Assembly (NCBI GenBank): GCA_002331255.1
Contig: DCZD01000026.1
Coordinates: 24,262 to 30,280, forward strand
Source: Acidimicrobiaceae bacterium UBA2093
Lineage (GTDB): Bacteria; Actinomycetota; Acidimicrobiia; Acidimicrobiales; Ilumatobacteraceae
Length of the DNA: 6,019 nucleotides
Reading direction: 5' to 3'
Shown here: positions 1-5,738 of the stretch, one piece after another
How positions within the stretch are numbered: position 1 is the first letter of the stretch
Layout of the letters: every line of letters begins with the position of its first letter
The notes under the pieces: generated by a model
What the model saw: only the letters and a program-made list of their open reading frames with translations
Databases searched by the model: none
Told to the model about the DNA's origin: nothing
Made by a program: the position numbers and the translations under genes

Positions 1-372
1 CATCACCTCTGCCATGAACGGCCGCAGTCGATCTGCGGATCGAGGATTGAAAGCTGGCGCGACGAGACGTCTGAGACGGACATGTTCATCACCATCAGCC
101 GACAAGATCGAGGTGCGACGTGGTCGTGATCTGTATTTCTCGTTCGTCACCACCTGCATCTCGCTGATGAGGCCGACGGCGCTGTACCAGCGCTTGTCAC
201 GTAGCACTGAGATGACGTCGTCGTAGCGCAAGATGTTGTAGCCGAACATGCCTCGGGCGATCCATGAGTGCGCGGAGGCATCTTTCAGTGCGGTCAGCCG
301 TACGTCGCGGTCGGTGTCGGGACCGAATTCTGGTAGCTGCGGAATGTCGAGATCGCCGACGAAAGTCGCCAT
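1..372 (-). CDS. Cytochrome P450, N-terminal part (cut by window edge)
   Basis: A minus-strand reading frame starts with ATG at 372 and stays open for 124 codons to the window edge. The translation has the look of a soluble bacterial P450 N-terminus: a 'W-x-A-R' stretch with 'YDDVISVLRDKRW' (about residues 37-62), then 'DGDEHVRLRRLVAPAF' (93-108). The latter is the helix-C region, whose H-x-x-x-R (His97, Arg101) usually contacts the haem propionates, followed by F-N-P-R. The I-helix threonine, ExxR and haem-binding cysteine lie outside the window. There is no signal or membrane anchor, so a cytosolic enzyme fed by ferredoxin/reductase partners is expected. The substrate cannot be predicted. 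No upstream ATG, GTG or TTG in frame was seen between 372 and the ald stop, and no clear Shine-Dalgarno precedes the ATG. The gene follows ald by 34 nt in the same direction and is probably co-transcribed with it. Confidence 0.85.
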   Translation of the reverse strand, partial: MATFVGDLDIPQLPEFGPDTDRDVRLTALKDASAHSWIARGMFGYNILRYDDVISVLRDKRWYSAVGLISEMQVVTNEKYRSRPRRTSILSADGDEHVRLRRLVAPAFNPRSADRLRPFMAEVM

Positions 373-406
373 GCGTGAACCGTATCTTGCACCAAGTGCG
401 AAATGC

Positions 407-1522
407 TCACCCGAAGGCGCGCGATACCTCGACATGGGGCACCGAGAGTGCGGCAGCGACGGGTTCATTGGTTACCTGTCCCGCCACCACATTCACTCCG
501 TGACGAATCGGCTCTTTCTGGTGAGCGGCGTCTTTCGCACCGAGAGTGGCGACGTCGAGCAGATATGGGAGCGTTGCATTGGTGAGTGCATAGGTGCTGG
601 TGTTCGGAACTGCGCCCGGCATGTTTCCGACGGCGTAGTGCACGACTCCGTGCAAGTTGTACGTCGGCTGCATGTGGGTCGTCTCGCGAGTCGTCTCGAT
701 GCAGCCGCCTTGGTCGACAGCAACGTCGACGATGACAGAACCAGGCTTCATTGTTTTCACCATGTCTTCAGACACGACGACTGGGGCACGACCACCGGCT
801 ACCAGGACGGCACCGATGACGAGATCTGCGTCGGCAACACTGCGTTCGATGGCTCCACGGTTCGACGCAAGAGTGACAATTCGTCCACGGTGAATTTGAT
901 CGACATATCGCAACCGATCAAGGTTCTTGTCGAGCAACACCACTTCGGCTTCCATGCCCGCTGCGATCCATGCTGCGCTCCAACCAACATTGCCTGCACC
1001 AAGAACGACGACGCGGGCTGGACGTACGCCTGGTGACCCGCCCATCAACACACCTCGACCGCCGTTGTGTCGTTCGAGGAAGTGAGCACCCATCTGAGGC
1101 GCGAGTCGACCTGCGATTTCGCTCATGGGTGCGAGCAGGGGGAGTGCTCCGTCCTTCAGTTGCACGGTTTCATACGCCACTGCGGTTGTACCGGCCGCAA
1201 TGAGTGCCTTCGCGACCTCTGGGTAGGCAGCGAGGTGGAGGTACGTAAACAAGGTCAGGTCGGGGCGAAGAAACGGGAATTCTTCCGCCTTCGGTTCCTT
1301 CACTTTGACGACCATGTCGCACGCCCACGCGTCGGCGGCTGTCGGCACGATGTCTGCACCAGCGGCGACAAAGTCGGCGTCTGTGATGGATGCACCTTCT
1401 CCGGCACCGGCCTCGACGAACACGTTGATTCCGAGCCGTTCGAACTCTCGCACCCCGTCTGGGGTCAATGCGACCCGCCCCTCGGCTTGCTTGACTTCTT
1501 TCGGTACTCCGACAGTTCGCAT
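407..1522 (-). CDS. ald: Alanine dehydrogenase (NAD+-dependent)
   Basis: Catalyses reversible oxidative deamination of L-alanine to pyruvate, ammonium and NADH in the cytosol. At 371 residues it matches the usual family length of about 370. Counting from the ATG at 1522, the N-terminus 'MRTVGVPKEVK' is typical of the family. Residues expected at the active site are present: Arg16, Lys75 in 'VKVKEP', His96 in 'TYLHLA' and Asp270 in 'VDVAVDQGG'. The Rossmann motif G-A-G-N-V-G spans 175-180, with Asp198 at the end of the next strand, as expected for NAD rather than NADP. The conserved 'HYAVGNMPGAVP' and 'ALTNATLPY' follow near 295-320. Another in-frame ATG at 1531 adds three residues. I prefer 1522 because it matches the family and because a GAGG (complement of 1533-1536) is 10 nt away, against only 1 nt for 1531. 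It is divergent from the aldehyde dehydrogenase and could recycle alanine made by the nearby aminotransferase. Confidence 0.95.
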   Translation of the reverse strand: MRTVGVPKEVKQAEGRVALTPDGVREFERLGINVFVEAGAGEGASITDADFVAAGADIVPTAADAWACDMVVKVKEPKAEEFPFLRPDLTLFTYLHLAAYPEVAKALIAAGTTAVAYETVQLKDGALPLLAPMSEIAGRLAPQMGAHFLERHNGGRGVLMGGSPGVRPARVVVLGAGNVGWSAAWIAAGMEAEVVLLDKNLDRLRYVDQIHRGRIVTLASNRGAIERSVADADLVIGAVLVAGGRAPVVVSEDMVKTMKPGSVIVDVAVDQGGCIETTRETTHMQPTYNLHGVVHYAVGNMPGAVPNTSTYALTNATLPYLLDVATLGAKDAAHQKEPIRHGVNVVAGQVTNEPVAAALSVPHVEVSRAFG

Positions 1523-1632
1523 CGCGGTCATGCCTCTATGTCTATCGCCTGCATGAACCGCCCAAGACAGGGTCAGAAGTGCCCGTATGGCCAGGGTTTT
1601 TCGGTGCCATCGATTTCGGACAGACTGTGCCC
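1523..1632. promoter_or_regulatory. Divergent intergenic region, ald / aldehyde dehydrogenase
   Basis: About 110 nt lie between the preferred start codons of two divergently transcribed genes, so the promoters of both should be here. I could not assign a convincing -35/-10 pair in either direction. A GAGG on the minus strand (1533-1536) is a plausible ribosome-binding site for ald. In front of the aldehyde dehydrogenase ATG only a weak GGA (1618-1620) is visible, 12 nt away, so that mRNA may be leaderless or weakly led, which is common in actinobacteria. An imperfect operator-like pair ATGGC (1587-1591) and GCCAT (1606-1610) is present but too short to trust. The position is seen; the regulatory role is inferred from gene orientation. 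Confidence 0.4.
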
Positions 1633-3060
1633 ATGCGCACCTTTCAGAACTTCATCAACGGGCAACATCAAGCGGCAAAAGACGGTCGCACTTCCGACGT
1701 GATCGATCCGGTGTCCGGCGAAAAATATGCCGAGGCGTCGCTGAGCGGGCAAGCCGATGTCGACGCCGCGATGGCGGCGGCGGCAACTGCATACGAAGAC
1801 TGGAAGAACACCACGCCATCTGAGCGGTCCCTTGCGCTGTTTCGTATCGCTGATGCAATCGAAGCTCGAGCAGATGAGATCATCGCGCTCGAGGTTCAGA
1901 ACACCGGCAAGCCGGTCGCACTTACACGCAGTGAAGAAGTTCCGCCGATGGTCGACCAGATCCGCTTCTTTGCAGGTGCGGCGCGCATGCTCGAAGGAAA
2001 GAGCGCAGGAGAGTACATGCGTGGCATGACGTCCATGATTCGACGTGAGCCGGTCGGGGTGTGTGCGCAGGTCGCGCCGTGGAACTACCCGATGATGATG
2101 GCGGTGTGGAAGTTCGCACCAGCGATCGCTGCCGGAAACACAATCGTCTTGAAGCCATCTGACACCACGCCAGCCACCACAACGTTGCTCGCAGAAATCG
2201 CAGCCGAGTTCTTGCCTGCCGGCGTCTTCAATGTCATCTGCGGTGACCGCGACACAGGGCGCTCGATGGTCGCGCACGATACGCCGTCGATGGTGTCGGT
2301 CACTGGTTCGGTCCGTGCAGGTATGGAAGTGGCGGAGGCCGCAGCGAAGTCGCTGAAGCGTGTGCATCTCGAGCTCGGCGGCAAAGCACCAGTAGTGGTG
2401 TTCGACGACGCAGACATTGAAGCTGCTGCAGCAGGCATCGCAACGGCCGGTTACTTCAACGCTGGACAGGACTGCACTGCAGCAACCCGCGTTATTGCTG
2501 GACCACGCGTGTACAAGGATTTTGTCGATGCGTTGGCTGAACAGGCGCGTGGCGTGAAGACCGGTCTGCCGACCGATGAAGACGTGTTGTTCGGACCAGT
2601 GAACAATGCAAACCAGTTGTCACGGGTGTCGGGATTCCTCGATCGCACTCCTAACCACGCTCGGGTCGTCGCTGGTGGCTCGCGCGTGGGCGACAAGGGT
2701 TACTTCTATTCGCCGACTGTCGTCGCCGACTTGAAGCAGGATGACGAGATGATCCAGAACGAGATCTTTGGGCCGGTCATCACGGTGCAGCAGTTCTCGG
2801 ATGAAGAACAGGCTCTGCGCTGGGCGAACGGAGTCGAGTACGGCTTGGCCTCATCGGTGTGGACCAAGGACTTCGGTCGTGCGATGCGCATGGCGAAGGG
2901 TCTTGATTTTGGTTGTGTGTGGATCAACACTCACATTCCTGTTGTCGCCGAGATGCCTCACGGTGGGTACAAGAAGTCTGGTTACGGCAAAGATTTGTCG
3001 GCGTATGCACTCGACGACTACACGCGTATCAAGCACGTGATGGCCAATATCGACAGCTGA
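1633..3060 (+). CDS. Aldehyde dehydrogenase, likely 4-aminobutyraldehyde (1-pyrroline) dehydrogenase
   Basis: A 475-residue member of the NAD(P)+-dependent aldehyde dehydrogenase superfamily, of full usual length. Numbering from the ATG at 1633, visible landmarks are Asn151 in 'PWNYP' (oxyanion hole), Lys174 in 'LKPSD' (cofactor ribose), G-S-V-R-A-G at 225-230 (nicotinamide side), general base Glu247 in 'LELGGK', catalytic Cys281 in 'NAGQDC', and Glu377/Phe379 in 'NEIFGP'. The segment 'YFNAGQDCTAATR' resembles that of E. coli PatD, which oxidises 4-aminobutanal to 4-aminobutyrate. With the neighbouring aminotransferase and PotA this supports a role in putrescine breakdown. Betaine aldehyde or another aminoaldehyde remain alternatives. 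The frame is open to an ATG at 1579, but those 18 extra residues do not look like the family, whereas 'MRTFQNFINGQ' does. No strong Shine-Dalgarno was seen. The stop lies 1 nt from that of the convergent aminotransferase. Confidence 0.93.
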   Translation: MRTFQNFINGQHQAAKDGRTSDVIDPVSGEKYAEASLSGQADVDAAMAAAATAYEDWKNTTPSERSLALFRIADAIEARADEIIALEVQNTGKPVALTRSEEVPPMVDQIRFFAGAARMLEGKSAGEYMRGMTSMIRREPVGVCAQVAPWNYPMMMAVWKFAPAIAAGNTIVLKPSDTTPATTTLLAEIAAEFLPAGVFNVICGDRDTGRSMVAHDTPSMVSVTGSVRAGMEVAEAAAKSLKRVHLELGGKAPVVVFDDADIEAAAAGIATAGYFNAGQDCTAATRVIAGPRVYKDFVDALAEQARGVKTGLPTDEDVLFGPVNNANQLSRVSGFLDRTPNHARVVAGGSRVGDKGYFYSPTVVADLKQDDEMIQNEIFGPVITVQQFSDEEQALRWANGVEYGLASSVWTKDFGRAMRMAKGLDFGCVWINTHIPVVAEMPHGGYKKSGYGKDLSAYALDDYTRIKHVMANIDS

Positions 3061-3061
3061 T

Positions 3062-4456
3062 TCAGCGCAATTGGTACTGGCGCCAGGCCTCGGTGAGGCC
3101 CTCGTGCAACACGTTGCCGATGAATCCGAGTTCTTCTTCACCGCAGATGAGTGTCGGTGCGAGAACCACGACCGGATCGGCGCGATCGTCGGCGCGGCAG
3201 ATGAGTCCGGACTTGAAGAAATGTGGTGACAGCACACCACGAAGCAACCATTCGCATTCTTCGCGGGTGAACGTCTCTTTGGTGTCTTTGTCGCGGACAA
3301 GTTCGAGGACGTGGAAGTAGCCACACCCGCGTACATCACCCACGATGGGTAGTTCGCCGAGAGACTTCATCATGTCTTTGAACATCTGCTCGTGACGCAA
3401 CACGTTGCCGTTGATGTCCTCTTCCTCCATGATCTTGACATTCGCCATGGCGACGGCACTTGAAACCGGGTGTCCAGCGAAGGTGATGCCGTGTTGGAAC
3501 GTCGCCGTTGGTTCTTCAATGAATGGAGCAGCGATGCGGTCACTAGCGATAACGCCACCGAGCGGCGCATAGCCACTAGTGACTCCCTTCGCGAACGTAA
3601 TCATGTCGGGTTGGTAACCGAAGCGGTCTGCGCCGAAGAAGTGGCCGAGACGACCAAAAGCACAGATGACCTCGTCAGACACCAACAGGATTCCGTACTT
3701 GTCGCAAATCTGTCGGGCGCGTTGCCAGTAGCCCTCTGGTGGAACGAGAGCGCCACCAGTGTTTTGTAGTGGCTCGAGAATGACCATCGCGACGGTCTCT
3801 GGACCTGCTTCGATGATCTTGCGTTCGATGTCGTCGGCGCAATCAAGTGTGCAGGACGCTTGGTTTGAACAGACGACGCAGCGGTAGTGATTCGTGTTGC
3901 GAACCTTGATTGCTTCACGGAACAACGGTTCGAAGTTCTCGCGCAGCCCCGGCACTCCCGTGATCGACAGCGCACCCATCGTGGTGCCGTGGTATGCGTA
4001 GTCGCGGCTGATGACCTTTCGTCGCTGTGGTTGGCCAATCATGCGGAAGTACTGGATGGCCATCTTCCACGCCGACTCGACTGCTTCGCTGCCACCAGCG
4101 GTGAAGAACACTCGATTCAGATCGCCAGGAGCGTGGTCCGCTAGCCAAGCGGCCAGGTCGATGGCTGGCTCTGTGGCGTAGTTCCACAACGGGAAGTAGC
4201 TCAGTTTGCTCATCTGAGCGTGAGCTGCATCGGCTAGTTCGCGACGTCCGTGGCCGATATTGACGGTGAAGAGACCGCTCAGACCATCGAGATACTTCTT
4301 GCCGTTCTGGTCCCACACATACGGCCCTTCACCACGAGCGATGACGGGGTAGCCGTTGCGTTGGACCGACCCCAGGCGCGTGAAGTGACCCCAGAGGTGT
4401 CGACGCGCATTGGCATCACGGCTCTCGGTGTCGGTGGCAATTGGTGTCGGACTCAT
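3062..4456 (-). CDS. Class III PLP-dependent aminotransferase, likely putrescine/omega-amine type
   Basis: A 464-residue fold-type I, class III aminotransferase of usual length. It transfers an amino group, probably from the terminal amine of putrescine or a related polyamine, to a keto acid, probably pyruvate; substrate and acceptor are inferred from the neighbours. Visible PLP residues are G-G-S-E-A at 121-125 (phosphate contact), Tyr155-His-Gly (ring stacking), Glu228 in 'ILEP', Asp261 in 'VSDEV' (pyridine nitrogen), Schiff-base Lys290 in 'FAKGVTSGYAPLGG', and Thr325 in 'GITFAGHP'. The N-terminal 'HLWGHFTRLGS' and 'LFTVNIGHG' recall actinobacterial members annotated loosely as aspartate aminotransferase family. 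An odd feature is a four-cysteine segment at 193-206. Related possibilities are 4-aminobutyrate or beta-alanine aminotransferase. The ATG at 4456 has no clear Shine-Dalgarno. The gene is divergent from the transporter operon and convergent with the aldehyde dehydrogenase, ending 1 nt away from it. Confidence 0.92.
   Translation of the reverse strand: MSPTPIATDTESRDANARRHLWGHFTRLGSVQRNGYPVIARGEGPYVWDQNGKKYLDGLSGLFTVNIGHGRRELADAAHAQMSKLSYFPLWNYATEPAIDLAAWLADHAPGDLNRVFFTAGGSEAVESAWKMAIQYFRMIGQPQRRKVISRDYAYHGTTMGALSITGVPGLRENFEPLFREAIKVRNTNHYRCVVCSNQASCTLDCADDIERKIIEAGPETVAMVILEPLQNTGGALVPPEGYWQRARQICDKYGILLVSDEVICAFGRLGHFFGADRFGYQPDMITFAKGVTSGYAPLGGVIASDRIAAPFIEEPTATFQHGITFAGHPVSSAVAMANVKIMEEEDINGNVLRHEQMFKDMMKSLGELPIVGDVRGCGYFHVLELVRDKDTKETFTREECEWLLRGVLSPHFFKSGLICRADDRADPVVVLAPTLICGEEELGFIGNVLHEGLTEAWRQYQLR
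3077..3100. terminator. Adjacent palindromes after the convergent stops, possible terminator without U-tract
   Basis: A perfect 10-bp palindrome, CTGGCGCCAG (3077-3086), abuts a perfect hairpin, GGCCTC-GGT-GAGGCC (3086-3100, 6-bp stem, 3-nt loop). They begin 16 nt after the aldehyde dehydrogenase stop and lie inside the 3' end of the aminotransferase coding sequence. No run of T follows in the plus direction, so a classic intrinsic terminator is not supported. A hairpin-only or factor-dependent stop for the plus-strand transcript is possible. The sequence also encodes protein on the minus strand, so it may be coincidental. Confidence 0.22.
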
Positions 4457-4486
4457 GGATGCCAGTGTTGCCGATGGACAGCGGTC

Positions 4487-4515
4487 TTTCCATTATCGAC
4501 ACCTGTGCCTAGTAT
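4487..4515 (+). promoter_or_regulatory. Candidate sigma70-type promoter for potA operon
   Basis: TTTCCA (4487-4492) and TAGTAT (4510-4515) are separated by exactly 17 nt. Each matches four of six consensus positions (TTGACA, TATAAT). Transcription would begin near 4521-4523, giving a leader of about 25 nt with the Shine-Dalgarno correctly inside it. The match is modest and the -35 could be fortuitous. Confidence 0.3.
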
Positions 4516-4516
4516 C

Positions 4517-4530
4517 TGGAAGGTTTTCCA
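4517..4530. repeat. Short inverted repeat TGGAA-N4-TTCCA, possible operator
   Basis: TGGAA (4517-4521) and TTCCA (4526-4530) form a perfect inverted repeat with a 4-nt centre (GGTT). It lies just past the candidate -10 box and over the expected transcription start, where a repressor could act. A further TTTCCA half-site occurs at 4487-4492. Five-base arms are short, so chance is a real possibility. Confidence 0.25.
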
Positions 4531-4533
4531 ACC

Positions 4534-4542
4534 GGGGAGGGG
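4534..4542 (+). promoter_or_regulatory. Strong Shine-Dalgarno deciding the potA start
   Basis: GGGGAGGGG occupies 4534-4542, and its GGAGG core (4536-4540) is 7 nt before the GTG at 4548. This spacing selects the GTG at 4548 over the in-frame ATG at 4410, which would overlap the aminotransferase by 47 nt and add 46 residues unlike any ABC ATPase. The GTG at 4542 overlaps the Shine-Dalgarno and is excluded. Confidence 0.8.
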
Positions 4543-4547
4543 TGAGA

Positions 4548-5675
4548 GTGACCGCTGAGGCGAACACGGGGGCGCGTGGGTCCATCGAACTGATCGATGT
4601 CACGAAGCGCTATGGCTCGGTCGTTGCGGTCGACTCGATCAACCTCACGGTGAAGCCGGGTGAGTTTCTCTCGTTGCTCGGTCCATCCGGTTGCGGCAAA
4701 ACCACGACATTGCGGATGCTTGCAGGTTTCGAGCAGCCAGACGGCGGTCACATCTTGGTGAACGGCAAAGAAGTCCAGGGTGTACCCCCGCACAAACGCG
4801 ACGTCAACACCGTGTTCCAGCACTACGCCCTGTTTCCTCACATGACGGTTGCCGAGAACGTGGCATACGGGTTGAAACAAAAAGGTGTGCCAAAGGGCGA
4901 CATTGCTACGCGTGTCGCTGAAGCGCTCGACATGGTGCAGATGTCAAAGCTTGCTGAGCGCAAACCGAGACAGATGTCAGGTGGTCAGCAACAGCGCGTC
5001 GCCGTTGCACGAGCGTTGGTGAATCGTCCGAGTGTGTTGTTGCTTGACGAGCCACTTGGTGCACTCGATCGCAAACTCCGCGAAGAGATGCAGATCGAAT
5101 TGAAGCTGTTGCAAAGTCGTCTCGGGATTACCTTCGTGTTCGTTACTCACGACCAAGAAGAGGCGATGAGTATGAGCGACCGCATCGCGATCATGCTTGA
5201 AGGACACGTCGAACAAATCGGCGATCCAGAGACCGTGTACGAACACCCGAAGACCGCATTCGTGGCCGGCTTCGTCGGACGAAACAACTTTTGGCAGGGC
5301 GCATCGACGGGCACCGGTGTCAATGCTGATGATGGCACGTTGTTTGTCGCCACCAACCCAGAAGAACACGTGCCTGCTGGTCAAGATGCGCTCGCAGCAG
5401 TGCGTCCAGAGTGCATCAACTTGGTCGTTGACGACCCGCAACGCAAGGACAACCAACTGTTGGCAACAGTGGCGAGTGTCTCGCACTTTGGCGATGTACT
5501 GCAGTACGTCGTCTCGACGGCAGAGCGAGAAGTAGTTGTGCTGGTGCCGCGTACGCATGCGTCCCGACCCAAAGTGGGCGACAGAGTTTGGTGCACGTGG
5601 GCGGCCGAAGACGTCTATCTCTTCTCTGCACGCCAGGCCGATGTGGTGATGGCAGAAGCCCTCACCGGAGCATGA
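4548..5675 (+). CDS. potA: Polyamine (spermidine/putrescine) ABC transporter ATP-binding protein
   Basis: The 375-residue ATPase subunit of an importer that hydrolyses ATP at the cytoplasmic face of the membrane. E. coli PotA has about the same length. Numbered from the GTG at 4548, the nucleotide-binding domain has Walker A G-P-S-G-C-G-K-T (45-52), Q-loop Gln91 in 'VNTVFQHYALFPHMT', ABC signature 'MSGGQQQR' (143-150), Walker B 'LLLDEP' (164-169), the D-loop 'GALD' (171-174) and switch His201 in 'FVTHDQEEAMS'. A C-terminal TOBE-type domain runs from roughly 283 ('AAVRPE') to 360. The 'VNTVFQ-YALFPHMTV-ENVA-GL' stretch is characteristic of PotA, though the CysA/UgpC/MalK-type and iron-transport ATPases are close relatives. 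It is the first gene of a plus-strand operon, with the binding-protein gene 63 nt downstream. Permease genes (potB, potC) are expected beyond the window. All catalytic motifs look intact. Confidence 0.93.
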   Translation: MTAEANTGARGSIELIDVTKRYGSVVAVDSINLTVKPGEFLSLLGPSGCGKTTTLRMLAGFEQPDGGHILVNGKEVQGVPPHKRDVNTVFQHYALFPHMTVAENVAYGLKQKGVPKGDIATRVAEALDMVQMSKLAERKPRQMSGGQQQRVAVARALVNRPSVLLLDEPLGALDRKLREEMQIELKLLQSRLGITFVFVTHDQEEAMSMSDRIAIMLEGHVEQIGDPETVYEHPKTAFVAGFVGRNNFWQGASTGTGVNADDGTLFVATNPEEHVPAGQDALAAVRPECINLVVDDPQRKDNQLLATVASVSHFGDVLQYVVSTAEREVVVLVPRTHASRPKVGDRVWCTWAAEDVYLFSARQADVVMAEALTGA

Positions 5676-5738
5676 GCAGATCTCACCCGAGAACAACAAC
5701 CCGACACATACACACCAGAAAGACACAAGGAGAACACC
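5676..5738 (+). promoter_or_regulatory. A/C-rich leader with strong ribosome-binding site
   Basis: The 63 nt between potA and the binding-protein gene contain 50 A or C, 10 G and only 3 T, so the RNA should have little secondary structure. It ends with AAGGAGA (5727-5733), a near-ideal Shine-Dalgarno 5 nt before the ATG at 5739. No terminator or separate promoter is evident. The composition suggests efficient, independent translation initiation of the binding protein, which is usually needed in excess over the ATPase; that role is inferred. Confidence 0.5.

Larger units (their letters stand above)
4457..4547. promoter_or_regulatory. Divergent regulatory region, aminotransferase / transporter operon
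   Basis: This 91-nt gap separates the aminotransferase start (minus strand) from the potA start (plus strand) and should hold both promoters and any shared operator. For the aminotransferase, the minus strand reads GATAAT (complement of 4492-4497), close to a -10 box, but with no good -35 at the right distance. For potA a weak -35/-10 pair and a strong Shine-Dalgarno are listed separately. The arrangement would let one regulator sense polyamine and control uptake and first catabolic step together; this is inference from layout. Confidence 0.5.

Noticed and set aside
248..1036. Long plus-strand open frame (262 codons) opposite ald
   Set aside because: It is antisense to a gene with complete catalytic motifs, and its translation is rich in Arg, His, Cys and Ser with no recognisable domain. 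It is a frame shadow.
1587..1610. ATGGC-N14-GCCAT inverted repeat between ald and the aldehyde dehydrogenase
   Set aside because: Five-base arms in GC-rich DNA with a long spacer are expected by chance, and it does not align with a recognisable promoter.
1579..1632. N-terminal extension of the aldehyde dehydrogenase from an ATG at 1579
   Set aside because: The added 18 residues are not typical of the family, while the ATG at 1633 gives the expected N-terminus. It could still be used, but nothing supports it.
1573..2367. Minus-strand open frame (264 codons) opposite the aldehyde dehydrogenase
   Set aside because: Same reason: Arg/Cys/His-rich translation with no domain, opposite a clear enzyme. 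Shadow of high-GC codon bias.
4410..4547. N-terminal extension of PotA from an upstream ATG
   Set aside because: It overlaps the start of the divergent aminotransferase, has no family resemblance, and a strong Shine-Dalgarno is correctly spaced for the GTG at 4548.
4977..5726. Minus-strand open frame (249 codons) opposite potA
   Set aside because: Low-plausibility Cys/His/Val-rich translation overlapping the ABC signature and Walker B of potA. Shadow frame.
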